A stretch of DNA of 13,434 bases. It comes from an uncultured Alphaproteobacteria bacterium (lineage in GTDB: Bacteria > Pseudomonadota > Alphaproteobacteria > Sneathiellales > Sneathiellaceae). This document shows, in pieces, positions 1 through 6,496 of the stretch (positions are counted from its first letter, which is position 1; each line of letters opens with the position of its first letter). A model generated the notes under the pieces. The model saw nothing but the letters and a program-made list of their open reading frames with translations. It searched no databases and was not told where the DNA came from. The DNA lies in the NCBI GenBank assembly GCA_937910835.1, contig CALEMG010000259.1, forward strand, positions 1 to 13,434, written 5' to 3'. The translations under genes and the position numbers were made by a program.

Positions 1-776
1 AGCCACTGCGCCGTCAGGGCAATTTCCGGAAGCAGCACCAATGCCTGCCGCCCTTCCTTCAGGCAGGCCGCAATAGCCTCAAAGTAAACTTCTGTCTTGC
101 CGGATCCTGTCACGCCCTCCAGAAGGGCGACATGGAAACTGTTATCACTAACAAACGAGGTCAGCGCCTTCGCCGCGGTCATTTGATCTGGGGAAAGATC
201 AAAGGCGGCATGTTGCCAGTTAGCCGGTTGGAGAGGGCTCTCCGCCGGTAGGTCTACGACCTCAAGGGCGCCCTTGTCGGCAAGTCCCTTGATAACGGAT
301 GTACTCACCCCAGCAATTGACGCCAAATCTGTCGCCGTGTGCGCTCCACCCTCAGATACCACATCAAGAACCCGCTGTCGCGCTGCCGTAAGTTTTTCCG
401 GCATCTCTCCGGCAAAACGGTACCCCGTGCGTGGGGCTTTCGGATAAAGGGCATCAGGCACGCTCATCGCCATACGGAGCACGCGCCCGCGACGCTGCTT
501 GGTAGACTGCGCAACCCAGTCGATGAATTTCAGGCTTTCCGGCGGGAGTTTTTCACAGGGCAGAACGGCAATGATGTCTTTCATGCGGTCCTCGGCGAGA
601 TCAGAGTTAGCCGCCTCTTCCCAAACCACACCGGTTACCTCTCTCCGGCCAAGAGGAACAGTCACAAAATGCCCGATTTCAACGTTAAGGGAGTTGGGTG
701 CGCGGTAGTCGTATACATCCCCGATCGATAGAGGCAGAAGAACACGAACGCGACGATGTTTATTTGTGCTGCTCAT
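1..776 (-). CDS. priA: Primosomal protein N' (PriA helicase), N-terminal part, cut by window edge
   Basis: PriA is the 3'-to-5' DNA helicase that recognises stalled or collapsed replication forks and starts reloading of the replicative helicase. Reading leftward from ATG at 776-774, the frame stays open to base 1, giving 258 residues, about a third of a usual PriA of roughly 700-740. Residues about 8-110 match the N-terminal DNA-binding domain (RVLLPLSIGDVYDY near the start, GHFVTVPLGRREVTGVVW around 35-52). A winged-helix-like stretch follows around 130-180. The helicase core begins near 195, with Walker A GVTGSGKT at 221-228 and LLPEIALTAQ at 248-257, a PriA hallmark. The Walker B, zinc-binding and C-terminal parts lie outside the window. 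No clear Shine-Dalgarno precedes the start. The gene is divergent from the transaldolase-family gene across a 65-base gap. Identity is firm from the Walker A context and LLPEIALT motif. Confidence 0.95.
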   Translation of the reverse strand, partial: MSSTNKHRRVRVLLPLSIGDVYDYRAPNSLNVEIGHFVTVPLGRREVTGVVWEEAANSDLAEDRMKDIIAVLPCEKLPPESLKFIDWVAQSTKQRRGRVLRMAMSVPDALYPKAPRTGYRFAGEMPEKLTAARQRVLDVVSEGGAHTATDLASIAGVSTSVIKGLADKGALEVVDLPAESPLQPANWQHAAFDLSPDQMTAAKALTSFVSDNSFHVALLEGVTGSGKTEVYFEAIAACLKEGRQALVLLPEIALTAQW

Positions 777-841
777 ATCTATGCGATAGACTATTCTGGC
801 ATTTCGAACCAGTGATTAGCATCAGGATTTAAAAATTACCC

Positions 842-1501
842 ATGAAATTTTTTGTTGATACAGCGGATACAGAAGAAATCCGCGAGCTTGCCGATACCGG
901 TCTTCTGGATGGCGTAACAACCAATCCATCGCTTGTCGCTAAAACCGGCCGCGACTTCTTCGAGGTTATACAGGAAATTTGCGGCCTGATTGATGGGCCG
1001 GTAAGCGCCGAAGTCGCCGCGACCGAATTTCCGGCAATGCTGGAAGAAGGCAAAAAGCTCGCGGGGCTTGCGGAAAATATCGCCGTTAAAGTACCGCTAA
1101 CCATGGACGGCCTTAAAACCTGCGCCGCGCTTAGCCGCGCAGGAACTCAGGTGAATGCTACTCTTTGCTTTTCCGCCGCTCAGGCCATTCTCGCCGCCAA
1201 GGCCGGCGCCGCTTTTGTCTCTCCTTTTGTCGGACGCTTGGACGATATCGGACAGACGGGCATGGACCTCATTGGGGATATCGTGCAGATTTATGACAAC
1301 TATCCCGACCTTAAGACGGAAGTTCTGGTCGCCTCTATCCGCAACCCGACGCATATTGTAGATGCCGCTTTGATGGGAGCGGACGTTTGCACCATTCCAC
1401 CTGCTGTTCTGAAACAGCTTGTCGCACATCCATTAACAGACAAGGGCCTCGCAGCCTTCCTTGCGGATTGGGAGAAAACAGGCCAAACTATCCTTGGGTA
1501 A
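842..1501 (+). CDS. Transaldolase / fructose-6-phosphate aldolase family protein (small type, 219 aa)
   Basis: This is a class I (Schiff-base) aldolase of the small transaldolase family, a single TIM barrel of the family's usual ~215-220 residues, acting in the cytoplasm. Visible family features are D6 in FVDTAD, the GVTTNPS motif at 24-30, the Schiff-base lysine K83 in AVKVP, and NATLCFSAAQA at 105-115. Compared with E. coli FsaA as I recall it, the position of FsaA Tyr131 is Phe here (F129 in SPFVGR) and that of FsaA Gln59 is Glu (E57 in SAEV). Both are the residues found in true transaldolases, so I infer that it moves dihydroxyacetone units between sugar phosphates in the non-oxidative pentose phosphate pathway. 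Annotation pipelines often label such genes fsa or tal. The start is fixed by the conserved N-terminus. The only Shine-Dalgarno-like bases (AGGA, 824-827) sit rather far upstream. The DUF484 gene follows 14 bases later. Confidence 0.93.
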   Translation: MKFFVDTADTEEIRELADTGLLDGVTTNPSLVAKTGRDFFEVIQEICGLIDGPVSAEVAATEFPAMLEEGKKLAGLAENIAVKVPLTMDGLKTCAALSRAGTQVNATLCFSAAQAILAAKAGAAFVSPFVGRLDDIGQTGMDLIGDIVQIYDNYPDLKTEVLVASIRNPTHIVDAALMGADVCTIPPAVLKQLVAHPLTDKGLAAFLADWEKTGQTILG

Positions 1502-1515
1502 CAGTTGAAAGGTGA

Positions 1516-2250
1516 ATGAGTTTCGTGACAGAAATATCTGACAAGAAAGCTAGGGCCAAAGCCGAAGCAGCCCCTCAGTTGACGGAAGAGGAAGTTCGGA
1601 ACTGGCTGATCGATCACCCTGACTTCCTGGCACATAATGCCGATCTTCTTACAACAGTGATTCCCCCGGAACGTGTTTCCGGGAACGGCGTTGTCGATAT
1701 GCAGTCTTTTCTTGTAAGCCGTCTGCAAAAAGAGGTGGTCCATCTGACCGCCCTGCAGGATGACTTCGTCGAAGCTGCGCGCAACAATATTCATACTCAG
1801 GATATGGTCCATGCCTCCATTCAGGCCGTTTTGGGCGCGTCCAACCTTGCGCATTTTGTTCATATCCTGACCCAGGACCTACCGGAGCTTCTTGAAATTG
1901 ATGTCCTTACGCATTGCGTAGAAGACGGACCAATAACGCTTCCGGACATGACCGGCCTGCAACGACTCAAGTCGGGCAGCATCAAACGCGCTCCATGGCG
2001 CGGGCAGATAATTCTTCTGCGACCGGACGCGCCAAAATCAAAGGCCATTTTCGGCCCGGCCAAAGATCTTGTCCATTCAGACGCCTTGATTAAACTCGAC
2101 GTGCCCTCCCTCCATGCCAAAGCGATGGTTGCCTTCGGCAGCCGGCAAGACGGTCACTTCCGTGAAGATCAGGCGACGGACCTCCTTCGGTTTCTGGCTA
2201 TTGTCATACAATCCTGCCTGCAAATGTGGCTGGAGCAAAAACCGGCTTAG
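1516..2250 (+). CDS. DUF484 family protein
   Basis: This 244-residue cytoplasmic protein matches the DUF484 family, whose members usually sit just before xerC in Proteobacteria; the biochemical role is not established. After a charged, probably disordered N-terminus (about 1-20), the conserved start of the family is visible as LTEEEVRNWLIDHPDFLAHN (22-41). A helical stretch with SFLVSRLQKEVVHL (about 64-77) follows, probably a coiled coil, and then a GAF-like domain from about 95 to 235 (DMVHASIQAVLGASNL, later VAFGSRQDGHF and a C-terminal helix). The ATG at 1516 has AAAGG only 3 bases upstream; an in-frame GTG at 1525 would be 12 bases from the same site, so the true start could be either. 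It ends 2 bases before the chosen xerC start, consistent with translational coupling. Family assignment comes from the N-terminal motif and the neighbour. Confidence 0.88.
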   Translation: MSFVTEISDKKARAKAEAAPQLTEEEVRNWLIDHPDFLAHNADLLTTVIPPERVSGNGVVDMQSFLVSRLQKEVVHLTALQDDFVEAARNNIHTQDMVHASIQAVLGASNLAHFVHILTQDLPELLEIDVLTHCVEDGPITLPDMTGLQRLKSGSIKRAPWRGQIILLRPDAPKSKAIFGPAKDLVHSDALIKLDVPSLHAKAMVAFGSRQDGHFREDQATDLLRFLAIVIQSCLQMWLEQKPA

Positions 2251-2252
2251 CC

Positions 2253-3170
2253 ATGTCTTCTCGTCCCTCTCTCTCTGATGCCTTTGGAAACTGGATTGAC
2301 TGGCTTGTTCATGAGAGACGAGCAAGCCCCCATACCGTTCAGGCCTATGAACGGGATATGCGGGATTTTTTGGCATTTATCACTGGCCATATCGGCAAGG
2401 AACCGGACTTAGCCGACCTTGAAGGCCTACGGGCGGCGGATTTTAGAGCCTATCTCGCGCATCGGCGGCAGGAAGGGCTGACGGCGACATCTCTGCGCCG
2501 GGTCCTCTCCTCGATCCGGAGCTTTTTCAAGCGCCAGGAACGGGACGGCCATCTTCATAACCCGTATCTGCAAACCTTACGTACACCGAAGGCCGGTACG
2601 AAGCTGCCCCGACCGCTCTCCGCCGTCGATACCAAGAAATTACTTGAGGATATCCCGAACCCCCGGGAAGCGAACTGGGTTCGTCATCGGGATCTTGCTG
2701 TTCTCACATTGCTTTATGGGTGCGGCTTGCGTATAGGCGAAGCCCTATCCCTTAGTTTCAACGACCGGCCGACCTCCGATTTCATGAGAGTTCTCGGCAA
2801 AGGAAACAAGGAACGCATGGTCCCCGTTTTACCTGCGGTTCACGCAGCACTATCCCTTTATATTAAGGAATGCCCCTTTCCTTTGAAAGGATCTGACCCA
2901 CTCTTTGTCGGGCGTCAGGGAAAAAAACTCAACGCGCGAAATATACAGCTGAAAATGCAAACCTTGCGCCGGAACCTTGGCCTCCCGGAAACGGCAACGC
3001 CCCATGCGCTGCGCCACAGTTTCGCGAGCCATCTACTTGCAGGCGGGGGTGATTTACGATCAATCCAGGATTTACTCGGCCATGCTTCGCTCTCCTCCAC
3101 GCAACGCTATACGGATCTTGATACGGAAAAGCTGCTCGCCGTTTATGACAAGGCCCACCCAAAGGCCTGA
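2253..3170 (+). CDS. xerC: Tyrosine recombinase XerC
   Basis: XerC works with XerD at the dif site to resolve chromosome dimers before cell division. The 305-residue product has the usual length and two-domain layout: an N-terminal core-binding SAM-like domain (about 8-105, including SPHTVQAYERDMRDFLAF) and a C-terminal catalytic domain (about 120-300). All catalytic residues are visible: R160 in GCGLRIGEA, K183 in LGKGNKER, H251 and R254 in HALRHSFASHLL, H277 in LLGHASL and the nucleophile Y286 in TQRYTDLD. I chose ATG at 2253, two bases after the DUF484 stop. An in-frame GTG at 2226 would add nine residues overlapping the previous gene and has no better ribosome site. XerC rather than XerD is inferred from the DUF484 neighbour; the motifs alone do not separate them. 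The gene converges on the transporter gene with a 6-base gap. Confidence 0.94.
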   Translation: MSSRPSLSDAFGNWIDWLVHERRASPHTVQAYERDMRDFLAFITGHIGKEPDLADLEGLRAADFRAYLAHRRQEGLTATSLRRVLSSIRSFFKRQERDGHLHNPYLQTLRTPKAGTKLPRPLSAVDTKKLLEDIPNPREANWVRHRDLAVLTLLYGCGLRIGEALSLSFNDRPTSDFMRVLGKGNKERMVPVLPAVHAALSLYIKECPFPLKGSDPLFVGRQGKKLNARNIQLKMQTLRRNLGLPETATPHALRHSFASHLLAGGGDLRSIQDLLGHASLSSTQRYTDLDTEKLLAVYDKAHPKA

Positions 3171-3176
3171 GACAAA

Positions 3177-4376
3177 CTATTTCTTTGTCAGACGAAGAGC
3201 GAAAGGGCCCAGCAACGTTATCGCGCCCATGGAAATAAACATCAAACCCCAGCCCATGGTGGATTCCGGCCCACCCGCCTCATCAAGAACAATACCCGCA
3301 ACAATCGGTCCAATCATGCCGCCCCCAAACCCGAGGAAACTATGGACCGCCATGGTCGCTCCGCGAAGGTCTGCGGGAGCACTGCCCACCGCGCCTGCGG
3401 TTATGGAAGAAGAATCTGCGGTGATCATAACGCCATAAAGCGCCGCCATCGCAACAACAAAAACGAAAGGCATATTTGCCGTAAACCCGATGGTAAAGGA
3501 AAAGGCGAGGCAACAGATCATGACCAGCGTAATGGAGCGTTGCCGCCCGATCTTGAGGGACAACTCATTCCCAAGAACACTGGACGGCAGGCCAAGGAAT
3601 ACTGCCGCAGCGGTAATAACTGAGACATCCATCCAGCCGGGCGCATCGGTCAAAGCATGGGAATAGGCAAGAAAGGCGAGCATAAACGATCGCATCGCCA
3701 CCAGTTCCCATGTATGACAGACATAGGCCAGTACATATCCCATACTGAAGCGGTTGGTAACCACCGGCGCATAGTTGAAAATCTGTGACCAGGGACGGGG
3801 CGCCAGAAGCGATTTGGGCGATGTTGCAATAATGATGATCGCCATAGCGATTGGCGGTCCGGCGACTGCCGAGATTAGCGCCATTTCCCAGCCCAGCCAC
3901 AGATCGACCTGCCCGACGAGCAGGAAGGAAACAGCAGAGCCCGTTGAAAAGCTCGCCGTATAAAAGGCGATGGCCCGCGATTGATCACCGGACGGCAGTC
4001 TATCCGTAAGCAGCTTCAGTCCCGGCATATAGGTACAGCCAAGCCCGGCGCCCGAGATAAATCGCCAAGGCAATGATGAATAAAATCCATCCGCATGAAA
4101 GGCAAAGCCGTAAGCCCCAATCAGGGCCATCACGCAGCCGGTGAGGAAGACCTGACGAGCATCCAGACGATCGGTCAGCGATGTTGCAAACGGTCCAACG
4201 ATTGTAAAACCGAAGAAAAAGGCGGCATTTATCCAGCCCGCATCCTCCCCTGACAATTGCCAGTGATCAAAGAAGAAGGGAGTGAGTGCGGGAAAGGTAG
4301 CAAAGGACGACATCGCCACAATCTCGGCAATGCAGATTGCCAGCGTCAATCGGGCCCCGGAAATGGCCGTGCCCAT
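3177..4376 (-). CDS. Major facilitator superfamily (MFS) transporter
   Basis: This 399-residue inner-membrane protein has the length and 12-helix pattern of MFS permeases. Strong hydrophobic segments include about 8-30, 47-66, 76-94, 104-121, 136-155, 163-186, 210-236, 250-270, 281-299, 302-320, 340-364 and 374-396. The loop between helices 2 and 3 carries TDRLDARQ (68-75), a degenerate form of MFS motif A, and RFISGAGLGCTYMPG (105-119) resembles the helix-4 region. A central cytoplasmic loop with PRPWSQIF (193-200) separates the halves. The substrate cannot be read from sequence; MFS members move sugars, organic acids, drugs or metabolites by proton coupling. The ATG lies 3 bases after the stop of the glutathione S-transferase-like gene, so the two are almost certainly co-transcribed and probably translationally coupled, which makes a role in export or uptake of a small metabolite possible but unproven. 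Confidence 0.88.
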   Translation of the reverse strand: MGTAISGARLTLAICIAEIVAMSSFATFPALTPFFFDHWQLSGEDAGWINAAFFFGFTIVGPFATSLTDRLDARQVFLTGCVMALIGAYGFAFHADGFYSSLPWRFISGAGLGCTYMPGLKLLTDRLPSGDQSRAIAFYTASFSTGSAVSFLLVGQVDLWLGWEMALISAVAGPPIAMAIIIIATSPKSLLAPRPWSQIFNYAPVVTNRFSMGYVLAYVCHTWELVAMRSFMLAFLAYSHALTDAPGWMDVSVITAAAVFLGLPSSVLGNELSLKIGRQRSITLVMICCLAFSFTIGFTANMPFVFVVAMAALYGVMITADSSSITAGAVGSAPADLRGATMAVHSFLGFGGGMIGPIVAGIVLDEAGGPESTMGWGLMFISMGAITLLGPFALRLTKK

Positions 4377-4379
4377 ACT

Positions 4380-4979
4380 TTATTCCGGGGCTGTCTGCGC
4401 CATCGCCGCGCGAGCGGAAAACTGCTCATACCATTTGGTCAGCTTTGGGCGGCCATTGCGCCACTGCTCATCGCCAAATCGGAAATCATGATAACCAAGC
4501 GCGCAACCAACAGCGATGGTTCCAATATTGACCGTGTCACCATATCCTTCCGCTTGCTTTTCCATTTCGTTCAGGCAGCTTTCCATGGAAAGCTTCAGGC
4601 GTCCATTCCAGCTTGGAGAACCTTCCCCTTCCGGCAGGATGCTATCGACCCGACGCTGATATGCCGCGTCCGTCATCCCGTTCGCCATTGCGTGAAGCGT
4701 CAGCACTTTCCAGCGTTCGCGCCCGGCAACCGGAAACAGTGACGGACCGCTCCCGATGCTGTCGAGATATTCACAGATGACAAAGGAATCAAACAGAACA
4801 TCACCATCCTCCAGCATCAGGCTGGGGACCTTGCCAAGCGGATTCGCCGGGTTGATGCCTTTAAACATGTCGCTGTGGTCGGAATCAACAATTTCTATTT
4901 GGTCCAACAGGTTATGTTCAATAGCCGTAATTCTTACCTTGCGAACGAAGGGAGAAAGGGCACTGTAACAGAGCTTCAT
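4380..4979 (-). CDS. Glutathione S-transferase family protein
   Basis: This 199-residue cytoplasmic protein has the two-domain GST fold. The N-terminal thioredoxin-like domain (about 1-75) shows LCYSALSPFVRKVRI with a candidate catalytic Ser (S9), NPLGKVPSL with the cis-proline P52, and the glutathione-binding pair D64-S65 in LFDSFVICEYLD. The all-helical C-terminal domain (about 85-199) contains YQRRV and a GCALGYHDFRFGD segment (158-170), and it ends RAAMAQTAPE. These resemble the uncharacterised YibF-like bacterial GST group. Where many relatives have Asp in the C-domain N-cap, this one has T154 (IGTIAV), a mild departure. The start is supported by a strong AAGGAG five bases upstream (4985-4990). 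It is first in a two-gene unit with the MFS transporter, only ~28 bases beyond the terminator after lpd. The physiological substrate is unknown. Confidence 0.9.
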   Translation of the reverse strand: MKLCYSALSPFVRKVRITAIEHNLLDQIEIVDSDHSDMFKGINPANPLGKVPSLMLEDGDVLFDSFVICEYLDSIGSGPSLFPVAGRERWKVLTLHAMANGMTDAAYQRRVDSILPEGEGSPSWNGRLKLSMESCLNEMEKQAEGYGDTVNIGTIAVGCALGYHDFRFGDEQWRNGRPKLTKWYEQFSARAAMAQTAPE

Positions 4980-5006
4980 GACGTCTCCTTGGGGAAAGCG
5001 GTGAGC

Positions 5007-5034
5007 AAAAAAAGAGAGGCTGAATATTTCAGCC
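5007..5034 (-). terminator. Intrinsic terminator of the sucCDAB-lpd unit
   Basis: On the minus strand, a perfect 7-bp stem (GGCTGAA/TTCAGCC, 5018-5034) with a 3-base loop is followed by TCTC and then seven T (5013-5007). It lies 30 bases past the lpd stop codon, where a Rho-independent terminator is expected. The four bases between stem and T-tract make it slightly imperfect, so some read-through into the glutathione S-transferase-like gene is possible. Confidence 0.75.
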
Positions 5035-5064
5035 GCTCATTTTGGTAACCTATTTAAAAAAAGG

Positions 5065-6468
5065 TCAACTATTTATTGTACGCCCGTCCACGGCAAGTGC
5101 CGCTTCCTTCACCGCCTCATTAAGCGTTGGATGTGCATGGCAGGTCCGGGCAATGTCTTCTGAAGAGGCCCCGAATTCCATGGCCAGAACGCATTCATGG
5201 ATCACGGTTCCAGCATCTGGACCGATAATATGAACGCCGAGTACTTTATCGGATTTCTTATCGGCCAGGATTTTGACAAAACCATCAGTAAAGCCATTGG
5301 CGCGCGCCCGGCTGTTAGCCATAAATGGCACCTTGCCGACGTTATACTCGACGCCTTCTTCTTTCAGCTGTTCTTCTGTCTTCCCGACAGTTGCCACTTC
5401 GGGCCAAGTGTAAATCACGCCGGGGATTAGATTGTAATCAATATGCGGTTTCTGCCCCGCAAGCTTTTCGACACAGACAACGCCTTCATCCTCTGCCTTA
5501 TGCGCGAGCATTGGTCCTTCAATCACGTCACCGATGGCATAGATGCCATCAACGCTGGACTTGAAACTACCATCGACAACAATACGCCCTGCTTTATCCG
5601 TCTCAACCCCGAGATCTTCAAGGCCAAGCCCTTCTGTGTAGGGACGGCGGCCAATCGCGACCAATACGACATCCGCTTTGAGCGTTTCTTCATCGCCGCC
5701 TTTCGCTGGCTCCATTGTCAAGGTAACAGCGGTCTTAGTCTTTTTCGCGCCAGTTACCTTTTTGCCGAGCATAAAGTTAATGCCCTGCTTTTTCAGAATC
5801 CGCTGCGTCGTTTTCGCAACCTCATTATCTGTGCCAGGAAGGATGCGATCCAAAAACTCGACAACGGTGACTTCCGCGCCAAGACGACGCCAGACTGTAC
5901 CGAGTTCCAATCCGATCACACCCGCGCCAATAACGAAAAGCTTTTTTGGAACTTTGGGAAGTTCGAGGGCACCGGTAGAGGAAACGATCTGCTTTTCATC
6001 GATCTCCACGTTAGGGAGCGGTGTTACTTCGGAACCCGTCGCGATTAGGATGTTCTTCGCTTTAAGCGTCTTCGCATCGTCACCAGTTACTTCAATTCGG
6101 CCGCCACCCTGCAAGGTCGCCGTGCCTTTGACATAGGTGACCTTGTTCTTTTTGAAGAGAAACTCAATGCCTTGCGTCAGCCCAGTGACCGTTGCTTCCT
6201 TCTGGCCCAGCATCTTTTTCAGGTCGAGCTTGACAGAGCCAACCGATATACCGCGATCCGCGAAGCTATGTTGGGCCTCCTCAAAGAGTTCGGACGATTG
6301 CAACATTGCCTTGGACGGGATACATCCGACATTCAGGCAAACGCCCCCCAATGCGCCACGTTTTTCTATGCAGGCTGTCTTCATACCAAGCTGTGCCGCC
6401 CGAATAGCAGCCGTATAGCCGCCCGGACCTCCGCCCACAACGACCAGATCGAAAGTTTCGTCGCTCAT
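5065..6468 (-). CDS. lpdA: Dihydrolipoyl dehydrogenase (E3 component of 2-oxoglutarate dehydrogenase)
   Basis: E3 is an FAD flavoprotein that reoxidises the dihydrolipoyl group on E2 and passes electrons to NAD+. The 467-residue product is of normal length. Visible are the FAD-binding VVVGGGPGGYTAA (9-21), the redox-active disulfide C44/C49 in GGVCLNVGCIPSK, the NAD-binding VIGAGVIGLELG (179-190), the second FAD motif IYAIGDV (309-315), and the C-terminal dimerisation domain with the catalytic pair H446 and E451 in CHAHPTLNEA. The start has GAGGA six bases upstream (6475-6479). It follows sucB by 28 bases, so it is the E3 dedicated to (or shared with) the 2-oxoglutarate complex; whether another lpd serves pyruvate dehydrogenase cannot be seen here. 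It is the last gene of the leftward TCA unit, and a terminator lies just downstream. Confidence 0.98.
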   Translation of the reverse strand: MSDETFDLVVVGGGPGGYTAAIRAAQLGMKTACIEKRGALGGVCLNVGCIPSKAMLQSSELFEEAQHSFADRGISVGSVKLDLKKMLGQKEATVTGLTQGIEFLFKKNKVTYVKGTATLQGGGRIEVTGDDAKTLKAKNILIATGSEVTPLPNVEIDEKQIVSSTGALELPKVPKKLFVIGAGVIGLELGTVWRRLGAEVTVVEFLDRILPGTDNEVAKTTQRILKKQGINFMLGKKVTGAKKTKTAVTLTMEPAKGGDEETLKADVVLVAIGRRPYTEGLGLEDLGVETDKAGRIVVDGSFKSSVDGIYAIGDVIEGPMLAHKAEDEGVVCVEKLAGQKPHIDYNLIPGVIYTWPEVATVGKTEEQLKEEGVEYNVGKVPFMANSRARANGFTDGFVKILADKKSDKVLGVHIIGPDAGTVIHECVLAMEFGASSEDIARTCHAHPTLNEAVKEAALAVDGRTINS

Positions 6469-6496
6469 GATTATTCCTCGTATCTTTTTGGAATGA

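Noticed and set aside
777..841. Divergent promoters for priA and the transaldolase-family gene
   Set aside because: The gap must hold at least one promoter, but no -35/-10 pair with good match and spacing could be picked on either strand.
2226..2252. Earlier GTG start for xerC adding nine residues
   Set aside because: It would overlap the DUF484 gene by 25 bases without a better ribosome site, and the added residues do not look like XerC; ATG at 2253 is preferred.
3151..3168. Terminator for xerC (AGGCC/GGCCT)
   Set aside because: It is a 5-bp stem inside the coding end with no T-tract.
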